Below, piece by piece: positions 1 to 8,962 of a DNA stretch of 64,000 nt. A program made the position numbers and the translations under genes. The stretch comes from Streptomyces sp. NBC_01471 (GTDB lineage: Bacteria > Actinomycetota > Actinomycetes > Streptomycetales > Streptomycetaceae). Position 1 is the stretch's first letter; every line of letters starts with the position of its first letter. Location: the NCBI RefSeq assembly GCF_041438865.1, contig NZ_CP109450.1, positions 7,839,630 to 7,903,629 of the forward strand, written 5' to 3'. Below the pieces are notes generated by a model, which saw only the letters and a list, made by a program, of their open reading frames with translations, was not told the origin of the DNA and did no database searches.

Positions 1-2231
1 CGACGCGCATGACGCACCAGGTAGTCCGAGCAATTCACCAGCGCCGAGTCGTAGGAGATCGGACCGTAGTCGACTCCGGCGTCGCTGTTCTGCCCGAACC
101 GCAGTGAAGCCAGTTCGGCGGACAACAGGCCGACGAATTCTTCAGTGCGGCCTTTGGGAGCGAACACGACGTCGGGACCGAAACAGTCCTGTCCCGAGTT
201 GTAGAGCCGCATGGTGGTGACGTCATGCACGGCGCGTGTGAGATCGGCGTCGGGTGCGATCACGAAGGGGTTGATGCCGTTACCGAAGAAGAGGAAGAGC
301 TGGTCCTCCGTCAGCCCTTCGCGGACAGTCTCGGCATTGGAGTAATTTCCGGTGAAGACAATGAGGTCCGCCTCGCGTACCGGTCCCGTCAGGAACTTGC
401 GCTGGCTGAGTTCGGAAAGCGTGATGGGCAGGCCGTGCACAGGCGCCAGCAGGTCGTGCAAGCGCTGCATCAGACTTTTGGTCTCGGAGGACGGCCGAAA
501 GGTGACTCTGTCGCTGTAAAGAGACGCCACGAGCACGTAGAGCGCGTAGGAATAGAGCGGGATGTTGGAGGGCATGAAGACCGCGGCCAGAGGTACGCAG
601 CCGGGCCGGACACGACGGATCTCCTCCTCCGCTCCATCGAGCGTGGCGAGGAACGAACGGATCTCCGCGCTGGCGGTGTGGTGGGGCGAGATTTCGGTGA
701 GAATCCTCATCACCGAGTCTTCGTTGTCGCCCACGTACCGGCGCACTTCACGCAGCGCATCGACACGGTCGGAGAAGGGAATGCGGTAGTCGGTCGCACC
801 GACGGTTGACTCGGACGCGGATACGCCGGTGGTCTTGTGATGCGGCGCGGGCAGCGAGGTCATGGCGATCTTCTCCAGAACGGCCAGGTTGGGCTTTCCC
901 GTGTTCGTGAGAGGCAACGCGGGCAGCACGATGATGTGGTCGGGCTGCTCGTAGCGGGCGAGCACAGAGCGCAGCAGCCGTTTCCAGTGCGCAGGCTCGT
1001 GATCGTCCGGGTCCGTGATCACGAACACCAGACGACAGCCCAGACGCTCATCGGGGACGGCGACGACCTCCGTCTGCGCACCGACCGACTCGGCCCGCTC
1101 GGCAAGGTGGTCGGGATAGAGCGTGTGGCCGTCACGGTGCACGGCGTGTTTGCGCCCGACCGGGAAGACACGGCCGGCGTCATCGAGGCGGCCGATGTCT
1201 CCGGTCCGGTGAACGGGGCCCGTAACCGGAACAATCTCACCGTCATCACCCAGGTGGCCGGTCATCAGACCGGCACTGCGTACGACGAGTTCGCCGAGCC
1301 GGCCGTGGGGAAGCGGCCTGCCGTGGTCGTCGTGGACTTCGACGGTCACGCCGGGCAGCGGAGTGCTGCACCCGACCGGATCGGCAGGGGCCGCCAGCGC
1401 GATGTTTCCCACTTCGGTCGCTCCGTAGCCGTCGAGCAGGTGCCGGCCCGTGCGGGCGTGGAACCGTGCCGCCAGGTGGCGCCCCAGGGGCGCGCCGCCC
1501 ACGCACCAGGCTCGTACCATCTCCAGCGTGTTCGCGAGAGCGGGACGGCGGTCGAACAGGTTGAGCAGGCTGCTGTAGGTCGACGGGGCCCCGTCGACGA
1601 TGGAGAGGCCGTGCTCCGCGCCGACCTCAAGCGCACGGTCCAGGCGCGTGGCCGGCCCGTAGACCACGAGCGTGCCTCCGCCCAGCCACCAGCAGAGGAC
1701 CAGCGACAGGCCATATTGGTGGGAGTACGGCAGGACGGGCAGGAAGACGTCGTCAGGCCGGTATCCCATGCGTTCCGCGCTGAGCGTCAGGTTGTCCAGA
1801 ATCGAGCGGCCGGAGCGAACAATGCCCTTGGGGCTGCCTGTTGTACCCGAGGACCACGAGATCGCGGCGTCCCGGCGCCGGGCCCAGGCCGCGACATCGG
1901 GCACGGCCGCCGTGTCCGATGCGGGCCGTGACGCCGCGGTGTCGCTCGTACCGTCGCTGATTTCGAGCACCACGCGTGCCTGAGCGCGGATCTGCGATCG
2001 CTGTGACGGGGTGGCGCGATGATCGGCCAGCACCACCGAAGCGTCGAGGTGAATGAGCGCGAGTAAGTCGACGACCCATTCCGGAGAATTGGCTCCGCTC
2101 ATCATCACCCGTGAACCGGGTTCGATTCTGCGGTGCGCAAGACGTTCGGTGGCACCGCATATGCGGGCCACGATTTCGTCTGTCTCCCAGACGTGTCCCT
2201 CGGGCGAGATTAAGCGTCTGAAACTGAGCAA
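1..2231 (-). CDS. AMP-binding ligase fused to aldehyde dehydrogenase-type reductase (partial, runs off left edge)
   Basis: The minus-strand frame stays open from about 2231 to the window edge. The N-terminal ~450 residues are an ANL (AMP-binding) domain: the P-loop reads SSGTTGSPKG near 1825-1855, YGATEVG lies near 1405-1425, and a C-terminal GKPN lysine motif lies near 890. With no stop the frame continues into an aldehyde-dehydrogenase-superfamily domain, with the catalytic-cysteine motif NSGQDCF near 181-200. I chose the TTG start at 2229-2231 because AAGGAG lies 6 nt upstream. Two TTA codons (2211-2213 and 2064-2066) suggest bldA-dependent translation. By family logic the protein could adenylate a carboxylic acid and reduce the activated acyl group to an aldehyde. 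No carrier domain is seen between the two halves, unlike carboxylic acid reductases; an internal ATG at 861-863 could instead start a separate ALDH protein. The gene is divergent from the NRPS and probably belongs to that cluster. The C-terminus lies outside the window. Confidence 0.8.
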   Translation of the reverse strand, partial: MLSFRRLISPEGHVWETDEIVARICGATERLAHRRIEPGSRVMMSGANSPEWVVDLLALIHLDASVVLADHRATPSQRSQIRAQARVVLEISDGTSDTAASRPASDTAAVPDVAAWARRRDAAISWSSGTTGSPKGIVRSGRSILDNLTLSAERMGYRPDDVFLPVLPYSHQYGLSLVLCWWLGGGTLVVYGPATRLDRALEVGAEHGLSIVDGAPSTYSSLLNLFDRRPALANTLEMVRAWCVGGAPLGRHLAARFHARTGRHLLDGYGATEVGNIALAAPADPVGCSTPLPGVTVEVHDDHGRPLPHGRLGELVVRSAGLMTGHLGDDGEIVPVTGPVHRTGDIGRLDDAGRVFPVGRKHAVHRDGHTLYPDHLAERAESVGAQTEVVAVPDERLGCRLVFVITDPDDHEPAHWKRLLRSVLARYEQPDHIIVLPALPLTNTGKPNLAVLEKIAMTSLPAPHHKTTGVSASESTVGATDYRIPFSDRVDALREVRRYVGDNEDSVMRILTEISPHHTASAEIRSFLATLDGAEEEIRRVRPGCVPLAAVFMPSNIPLYSYALYVLVASLYSDRVTFRPSSETKSLMQRLHDLLAPVHGLPITLSELSQRKFLTGPVREADLIVFTGNYSNAETVREGLTEDQLFLFFGNGINPFVIAPDADLTRAVHDVTTMRLYNSGQDCFGPDVVFAPKGRTEEFVGLLSAELASLRFGQNSDAGVDYGPISYDSALVNCSDYLVRHAR

Positions 2232-2385
2232 CGCGTGCTCCTTAATGCCAGGGGATGTGTTTTCGGTTCCTGGATGTACAGGTTTGTAAATCCACAACCC
2301 CGCGACAATAATCCCGCGACAATGCCTGCTTCTGTTCAATAAGAAGCACCTCGTGCCACGATCCCATACCGGCAGACTGGTGTCG

Positions 2386-2457
2386 AGTACTCAATGAAAT
2401 TCCGTGACGGGTGGGGTTATTGAGTACATAATGACGGAAGAAATTCGTGACGGGTGG
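2386..2457. repeat. Direct repeats in divergent promoter region
   Basis: GAAATTC(C)GTGACGGGTGG occurs twice, at 2396-2414 and 2440-2457. Each copy is preceded by a GAGTAC-containing stretch (GAGTACTCAATGA at 2385-2397, TTGAGTACATAATGA at 2420-2434). The surrounding DNA is AT-rich for this genome and lies between the ligase-ALDH gene and the NRPS. It could be a paired operator; no regulator is identified. Confidence 0.5.
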
Positions 2458-2604
2458 TCAGTTCTGGCGGGTTAATCAGTGGCACGGTTGCTGTCCGGGG
2501 TAAGGGGGTGTCGTCCCCGGGTGAGAGCGGATCTCACGTTTCACCAAATGCAGATAAACATATGAAAATATTTATTCGAGCAAGGTGTGTTCCATTAAGC
2601 GCAG

Positions 2605-3120
2605 ATGAATGTACTCAGCCATTTGTTCGACCCGCGCGTGTCCCGGTCTCCGATGGCCATCGGGACCAGCCGCGGCCTGCTGGTCGCCACCCCGCGGACC
2701 GGCGCCCGGCAGGCCATCGCCTTCCCCGTCACTCCGGGCGGGGAAGTGGCGAGCGGCTGGCCCGTGCTCCAGCCGCGGGTCGCCCTGGCCGCGGAACCCC
2801 TCGCCGTACTGTTCGCCGGCAGCCGCACCGCGATGTATCGCACCCTCCTCGAAAACAGGCGACGGCTCAAGGCACACGACATCGTCATCCCACCGCGACG
2901 GCCCCGCCCCTCGCCCTCTCGTCCCTCCAGGCTCGGGTTCATGCCCAAACCGGCACGCCCAACAACAAGATCAGGACGACGCCACCGTGGCTGTCGGGGT
3001 TCCCCTCCACGTCGGGCTTCGCGGGCGCCGGGAACGACCGTCCACGCGCTCTTCCGCTCCAGCGACGACACCAGTCCACGCATATGGGCCAACGCGGACT
3101 CCCGGGGCTCCGAGCGCTGA
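2605..3120 (+). pseudogene. Possible transposase helix-turn-helix remnant
   Basis: The frame opens with ATG and shows strong G/C third positions only up to about 2890. A segment reading LAVLFAGSRTAMYRTLLENR then KAHDIVIP has the spacing of the helix-turn-helix portion of DDE transposases (LAxLFGxSRTTIxRAxxE...LLxxHGxxI). After about residue 95 the composition becomes proline/arginine-rich and looks out of frame. The likeliest reading is a truncated remnant of an insertion sequence. A small unknown protein is the alternative. The identification is from memory of the motif and is weak. Confidence 0.25.
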
Positions 3121-3759
3121 AACCGGTGCACGAACCGCTCGTGCCCTCCTCCAGCCCCGCCGCCCATCGCCACACGTCGCTGACTTCGAGATCCCCCCAC
3201 CACAGGAACGACGACCGCTACGACACACCGTCGCACCAAACACGGTTGCAGGACTCATAGTCCAGCGGGGAGGGAAGCGGCCACGGCACCACGCAAACGC
3301 GCACTGTCATTGAGACATCACCGGGCGGAGGTGCTCGGGTCCATCATCGCTGCGTCGCAGGCCGGACCTTTGAGTGCCGGGCAAACAACCTGTATCCAGC
3401 CACCCGAAAAATGGGCCTATTGCATATGACCACCAGCCCGTGCAGAGTGATCAGAGTGATTCGAGCAAGCCAAAGTGACGAAAGTTACTGCTGTGTCGAT
3501 GAGCCGGCATAGTCCATGAAGGGGATGGCGCCCGAGGTGCTCACCCCACAACAAGGGCGGTTCGCCAGAACTGCGGAGGCTCCGTCCCGCCGGGCCCACT
3601 GACCCCCCGTCGCCATCACGCCACGAATTCGCACCTCACCCTGATCACACCTTTCCGAGTTGAACAGCGCATGCCCTGTCCCGTGGTCGTTGTGTGCATA
3701 CGGCTGCGAGAGGGGTAACGGACGTGCCCCTCTCCCCGGATCGGTAGGGATAATTCGAG

Positions 3760-6700
3760 ATGTCCGCACCGTTAACCATTTCCCTCACCGCGTGGCCGCC
3801 CCGAGCGGTGGCCTTACGGTGCGACGGACGCTCCCCGGTCACCTACGCCGAACTCGAAGCCCGCCGTGCCCGCCTGGCGGAACGCCTGCTGGCGCGAGGT
3901 GTCGGCCCGGAGACCGTCGTCGCCGTCTCCCTGACCACACGCGCCGACACCCTGGTGGCCCTGCTCGCCGTCCTGAGCGTGGGCGGCGTCTACCTGCCAC
4001 TGGACACGACGGCACCGGCCGGCCGGCGCCGGGAGGTGCTGACGGACAGCGGTGCCCGGGTGGAACTGCGCGACGGTCCCCGCCCGGACGCCGAACCCGT
4101 TCTGGAGGGCCGCGCCGACCCGCCGACGGCCGGTGCCACTCTCACCGACGCCAACACCGCGTATGTGCTGTACACCTCGGGTACCACCGGGCGACCCAAG
4201 GGCGTGTGCGTCTCTCGCGCGGCCCTGGCCGCCCATCTGGACGACATGGCCGAGCGACTGGAGATGGAGCCGGACGACCGAGTCCTGTGGTTCGCCGCCC
4301 CCCACGTGGACGTCGCGCTCGAACAGGCTCTGACAGCGTTGTCAATCGGCGCCACGGTGGTGGCGCGCGGGCCCGGTCTGCTGTCCTTCGGTGAGTTGGC
4401 CGAACTCGTCGAGCGCCACGCGGTGACGGTCGCCAACCTGCCGGGCGGCTACTGGAACGCGTTCGCCCTGTCGATGAGCGACCGCCAGATCGCGGCCTGT
4501 CGGGGACTGAGACTGATGATCTCGGGCAGCGAGCGCATGTCCGCCGCCGCCGTGGCCCACTGGCAGCACGTCCTGCCCGAGGTGCCGTTGCTCAACGCCT
4601 ATGGCCCCACCGAGACCGTCATCACCTCGACCCTGTTCCGGATCCCGCCCGGAATGACGAAGCACGAGGAGGTCCCCCTGGGAACCGCCTGCGGTGAACG
4701 CCGACTGCACGTGCTGGACGAGCGGTTGGATCCGGTTCCCGGCGGATGCGTCGGCGAGCTGTACATCGGCGGTGCCCCCGTGGCCCAGGGCTACCTGGCC
4801 CGCCCGGTGACAACCGCAGAGCGCTTCGTGCCCGATCCGTACGCGGACTCCCCGGGCGCCCTGATGTACCGCACCGGCGACCTGGTGCGGGAGGCCGGGG
4901 ACGGAAACCTCGTATTCGTCGGCCGCGCCGACGACCAGGTCAAGATCAGAGGGTTCCGGGTGGAGCCGGCGGAAGTGCGCCTGGTCATGGAGCGCCACCC
5001 CGGGGTCCGCCACTGCGCCGTACTGGGACGGCCCACGTCCCGTGGCCAGATCTCCCTGGTCGCCTACACCGTGGCCCCGGACGTCGCCGCCGCCGAACTG
5101 GTGGCCCACGCGAGCCACTCGCTCCCGCCGCACATGGTGCCCACCGTCGTGCTGCTGCCCGCCCTGCCGCTCACCGCCGAAGGCAAGCTGGACCGGGCCG
5201 CCCTGCCCGAGCCCGGGGGATCCGACCCGGACAGCGCCGCCGGGGCCACATCAGAGGGCGAGCCGCCCGCCGGGGAACTGTCCGCCACGGAGACGTCCCT
5301 GGCCGGGATCTGGTGCAGGATGCTGGATGTAACGCGGGTCGGCAAGGATGACAACTTCTTCGCCCTGGGGGGCGACTCGCTGGCCGCCCTGCAACTGGCC
5401 GCCGAACTCCTCACGGTGTACGGTCCCGGCCTGTCCGCCCAGGCGGTCTTCTCGGCCGGCACCCTGGCCGAACTGGCGGCCGTCCTTGACGACATCGCGG
5501 CTGAGGCCGCGGCGGAGCCCGGTGCGGAGCCGCCGCGGCCGGGCCACGACGGTGTTCACCACACCGCCTCCACCGAGCCGGTGGTCGACGGCCTCTCGGC
5601 CGGCCAACGATCGTTGTGGTTCCTGGAGCGCTGGGCGCCCGGCACCGCCACGTATCACGTGCCCTGGGAGTTCCGGCTCAGTGGCCCGGTCGACCATGCC
5701 GCTCTCGAAGGAGCCCTGCGCACCGTCGTGAGCAGACACGACGTACTGCGCTCCGTCTTCGTCGAGAACCTCGGCCGGCCACAGCGCGTGATACGCCCGG
5801 ACCTCGTACCCGACCTGCGCATCGTGGAACCGTCCGCGGCCGCGATCCCCGCACCTGCCGGGACCGGCTCCCGGGATACCCCGGCCGACCAGGACGAAGC
5901 CGTCCGTGCCTGCTTGCACGCCACCGTCCGAGCACCGTTCGACCTGGAGCACGGCCCGTTGCTGCGAGCGGTACTGGTACGGACCGGCGAGGAACGGGCC
6001 GTACTGCTCGTGGTCTTCCACCACCTGGTCTGGGACGAGCTCTCCCTCGCGGTCTTCGAACGCGAACTCACCGAGGCGTACAGCGCGGCCCTGGAACGGC
6101 GAGATCCCGCGCTGACGCCGCTGACCGCCACGTACGACGACTTCGTCGCCTGGCAGGCACGAAGGGCAGTCGGCGCGATCCACCGCGCCGGACTCGACCA
6201 CTGGGCCCGCCGGCTGGCCGGCGCACCGGCCCTGCTCCGTCTGCCCACCGACCGCCCCCGCCCGGAGCAGCCCGCCTACGACGGCGCCACCGTCGGGTTC
6301 TCGCTGCCGGCGACTGTCGGTTCCCGGGTCCGCGCCCTGGCCCGGCAGGAGAACGCCACCCCCTTCCTCGTGCTGCTCACTTCCTGCGCGGCCACACTGC
6401 TGAGGTACAGCGGCCAGGAGGACATGGTGCTCGGAACGCCGGTGTCCGGCCGCAGCAGGCCCGAGTTCGACGGGCTGATCGGGAACTTCGTCAACCTCAT
6501 CCCCCTGCGCGTCGACCTCTCCGGTGAGCCCACCTTCCGGGAGCTGCTGCGCAGGGTCCGCACCGCCGTGCTGGCCGACTTCGGTCACCAGGACGTGCCG
6601 TTCGAGGCCGTGGTGGACCGGGTACTGGGCCAGCGCCCGACCTCGTACGCCCCTCTGGTCCAGGCCGCCTTCGAGATGCACCGGCACACCGGTGACGGAT

Positions 6701-8961
6701 GGCGGGCCGGACCGCTCACCGCCCGGCGTGCGCTGCTCCCCACAGGGACCGCGAAGTTCGACATCGGCTGGCAGGTCACCGACGACGGGCAGCACCTCCA
6801 CGGGGTGGTCGAGTACAACGCCGGACTCTTCGACGAGGAGACCGTGCGGGAATTGGTCGAGGGATGGAAGGCCCTGCTGTGCGACGCGGTGAACGAACCG
6901 GACAGCGTGACTTGCACCTATCGACCGGGGACAGCGCGCACCCCGTCCGAGACGGTACCGAAGGGAACGGCCGTGGATGCCTCATCGCCCGAGCACGGAT
7001 CGAACGCCCCTGCCCTCACCGACGGGGGCGCGCGGGAAACCGTCGCCCGCCACACAGGCGACGCGCCGCCGGGCACCGAAGAGACCCTGTACGACCTGAT
7101 CCGTTCCCGCCCCGACGGTGACCCGGAGCGGCCCGCCGTGAGCATCGACGCGGCCCACCTGGGCCACGCCGAGCTGGCCGCGTCGGCCAACCGCCTCGCC
7201 CACCGGCTGCGCGCGCTCGGAGTCGGGCCGGGGGTCGTGGTGGGCGTCCTGGGGGAGCGCGGCCTCAACCTGGTCGTGGCGCTGCTCGCGGTGGTCGCGT
7301 CGGGCGGGGCCTACCTCCCGCTCGACCCGGACCACCCGGGCGAGCGGCTGGAACACATGGTCGCTGACACGGCCGCCCCGGTGGTCCTCGCCCAGCGCCG
7401 ATTCGTCCCCCTGCTGTCCGCGGGGAAGGCCACCGTGCTGGACCTCGACGACCCCGGTCACTGGGCCGAGGAGTCAGACCGGCCGCCGACGCCGCTCGCC
7501 GGACCTGAGGATCCCGCGTACGTGATCTTCACCTCCGGCTCCACCGGGCGTCCCAAAGCCGTCTCCACCTCCCACCGTGCCATTCACAACCGGCTGACCT
7601 GGATGCAGCGGCAGTACCCCCTCGGCGGGGACGACGTGGTGCTGCAGAAGACGCCCGTCGGCTTCGACGTGTCGGTGTGGGAGTTTTTCTGGCCGCTGAT
7701 GACCGGTGCGCGACTGGTCCTCGTGCGACCCGGTGGCCACAGGGACCCCGGCCACCTACGGGAGTTGATCGTCGCCGAGCGAGTGACGACCGTGCACTTC
7801 GTGCCCTCGATGCTCCGCGTGTTCCTCGCTCAGGAAGGCGTCGAGAAGTGCCTCTCGCTGCGCCGGACCATCTGCAGTGGGGAGGAACTGCCCCCGCGTC
7901 TGGTCAACGACTTCCTCAGCCGGATGCCCGGGGAGCTGCACAACCTCTACGGTCCCACCGAGGCCGCTGTCGACGTCAGTTCCTGGCAGTGCAGGACACT
8001 GCCGCCGACGGCCCTGACCACTCCGATCGGCCGCCCGATCAGCGGCGTACGGCTGTACGTGCTCGACCCCGCCGGCGCACCGGTGCCGGCCGGCACCCGG
8101 GGAGAACTGCACATCGGCGGCGTCGCCGTGGCGATCGGCTACCTCAACCAGCCACGGCTCACCGCGGACCGGTTCGTGCCCGACCCGTTCAGCGACGACG
8201 GAAGCCGGCTCTACCGCACCGGCGACGCCGCACTGTGGCGCGAGGACGGGGAGCTGGAGTATGTGGGCCGGCTGGACGACCAGATCAAGATCCGCGGCCA
8301 GCGCGTCGAGCCCGGTGAGATCGAGACCGTGCTGGAGGGCCACCCGGCGGTGGCCGCGGCGGTGACCGTCCTCGTGCCCGACGGCCAGGACCACCGGCTG
8401 CAGGCGTACGTGGTGCCGGCGGCCGGATGCGAGGTCGATGGAGCGGAACTGCGGGAACGGGCCACATCGGTGCTGCCGGACCACATGGTTCCGACGCACT
8501 TCCGCCGGCTGTCCGAAGTCCCGCTCACCGGCAACGGCAAAGTGGACCGGTCCGCCCTGCGGGCCGGGGACGCCGGGGACCCGCTGCCGTCAGGCACGGC
8601 CCTGTCCGGGCCCGGGGATCCGCGGGAGTCCGAGCCGGTCGAGCACGTACTGAACCGCATCTGGTCCATGGTGCTCGCCCTGCCGGCGCTCGACCGGGAC
8701 CAGGACCTGTTCACCTCGGGGGCGCACTCGCTCAACACCCTGCGCGTCCGGGCCAGGATCGCGGTGGCGCTCCACACCGACGTGCCCCTGCGCACCATGT
8801 TCAAGTCCCGGACCATCGCCCAACTGGCCCAGTACGTCAGAGCGAACGCCGGCTCCCTCGACCAGATGGAGCGGCGGGCCTCGGCGGTGGCCGCGCTGCC
8901 CCAGCTGGGCGACGCCGAGTGGGTGCGCGCGGTGAGCGAACTCAACAGCGAGGTGAGGTGA
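3760..8961 (+). CDS. NRPS, A-T-C-A-T (initiation module plus Ser-type module)
   Basis: The 1733-residue synthetase starts directly with an adenylation domain, so it is an initiation protein. A1 spans about 1-490 (YTSGTTGRPKG near 137, NAYGPTET near 285). T1 has LGGDSL near 536. C spans about 610-1050 (HHLVWDE near 753; the usual G after D is E). A2 spans about 1110-1600 (TSGSTGRPK near 1257, NLYGPTE). T2 has SGAHSL near 1653. Reading specificity residues by alignment to GrsA from memory gives A2 = D-V-W-H-I-S-L-V-D-(K), a serine code. A1 gives D-V-E-N-I-G-A-I-T, with E at position 239, for which I know no assignment. AGGGA lies 8 nt before the ATG. Codons 5 and 19 are TTA (3772, 3814), suggesting bldA control. 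The next NRPS starts 1 base after the stop. Confidence 0.95.
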   Translation: MSAPLTISLTAWPPRAVALRCDGRSPVTYAELEARRARLAERLLARGVGPETVVAVSLTTRADTLVALLAVLSVGGVYLPLDTTAPAGRRREVLTDSGARVELRDGPRPDAEPVLEGRADPPTAGATLTDANTAYVLYTSGTTGRPKGVCVSRAALAAHLDDMAERLEMEPDDRVLWFAAPHVDVALEQALTALSIGATVVARGPGLLSFGELAELVERHAVTVANLPGGYWNAFALSMSDRQIAACRGLRLMISGSERMSAAAVAHWQHVLPEVPLLNAYGPTETVITSTLFRIPPGMTKHEEVPLGTACGERRLHVLDERLDPVPGGCVGELYIGGAPVAQGYLARPVTTAERFVPDPYADSPGALMYRTGDLVREAGDGNLVFVGRADDQVKIRGFRVEPAEVRLVMERHPGVRHCAVLGRPTSRGQISLVAYTVAPDVAAAELVAHASHSLPPHMVPTVVLLPALPLTAEGKLDRAALPEPGGSDPDSAAGATSEGEPPAGELSATETSLAGIWCRMLDVTRVGKDDNFFALGGDSLAALQLAAELLTVYGPGLSAQAVFSAGTLAELAAVLDDIAAEAAAEPGAEPPRPGHDGVHHTASTEPVVDGLSAGQRSLWFLERWAPGTATYHVPWEFRLSGPVDHAALEGALRTVVSRHDVLRSVFVENLGRPQRVIRPDLVPDLRIVEPSAAAIPAPAGTGSRDTPADQDEAVRACLHATVRAPFDLEHGPLLRAVLVRTGEERAVLLVVFHHLVWDELSLAVFERELTEAYSAALERRDPALTPLTATYDDFVAWQARRAVGAIHRAGLDHWARRLAGAPALLRLPTDRPRPEQPAYDGATVGFSLPATVGSRVRALARQENATPFLVLLTSCAATLLRYSGQEDMVLGTPVSGRSRPEFDGLIGNFVNLIPLRVDLSGEPTFRELLRRVRTAVLADFGHQDVPFEAVVDRVLGQRPTSYAPLVQAAFEMHRHTGDGWRAGPLTARRALLPTGTAKFDIGWQVTDDGQHLHGVVEYNAGLFDEETVRELVEGWKALLCDAVNEPDSVTCTYRPGTARTPSETVPKGTAVDASSPEHGSNAPALTDGGARETVARHTGDAPPGTEETLYDLIRSRPDGDPERPAVSIDAAHLGHAELAASANRLAHRLRALGVGPGVVVGVLGERGLNLVVALLAVVASGGAYLPLDPDHPGERLEHMVADTAAPVVLAQRRFVPLLSAGKATVLDLDDPGHWAEESDRPPTPLAGPEDPAYVIFTSGSTGRPKAVSTSHRAIHNRLTWMQRQYPLGGDDVVLQKTPVGFDVSVWEFFWPLMTGARLVLVRPGGHRDPGHLRELIVAERVTTVHFVPSMLRVFLAQEGVEKCLSLRRTICSGEELPPRLVNDFLSRMPGELHNLYGPTEAAVDVSSWQCRTLPPTALTTPIGRPISGVRLYVLDPAGAPVPAGTRGELHIGGVAVAIGYLNQPRLTADRFVPDPFSDDGSRLYRTGDAALWREDGELEYVGRLDDQIKIRGQRVEPGEIETVLEGHPAVAAAVTVLVPDGQDHRLQAYVVPAAGCEVDGAELRERATSVLPDHMVPTHFRRLSEVPLTGNGKVDRSALRAGDAGDPLPSGTALSGPGDPRESEPVEHVLNRIWSMVLALPALDRDQDLFTSGAHSLNTLRVRARIAVALHTDVPLRTMFKSRTIAQLAQYVRANAGSLDQMERRASAVAALPQLGDAEWVRAVSELNSEVR

Positions 8962-8962
8962 G

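Larger units (their letters stand above)
2232..3759. other. Long divergent intergenic region
   Basis: About 1.5 kb separate the ligase-ALDH start from the NRPS start. The first 350 bases are relatively AT-rich and contain the direct repeats. From 2605 to about 2890 one plus-strand frame has convincing GC3 codon bias and is listed as a possible gene remnant. From about 2900 to 3759 I see no supportable gene; the overlapping frames there have scrambled arginine- and proline-rich composition. The promoter for the NRPS operon should lie in the last few hundred bases. Confidence 0.6.

Noticed and set aside
225..1931. Plus-strand open frames of 194 and 364 residues
   Set aside because: They are antisense to the ligase-ALDH frame, which shows clear ANL and ALDH motifs; the plus-strand translations have no recognisable domains.
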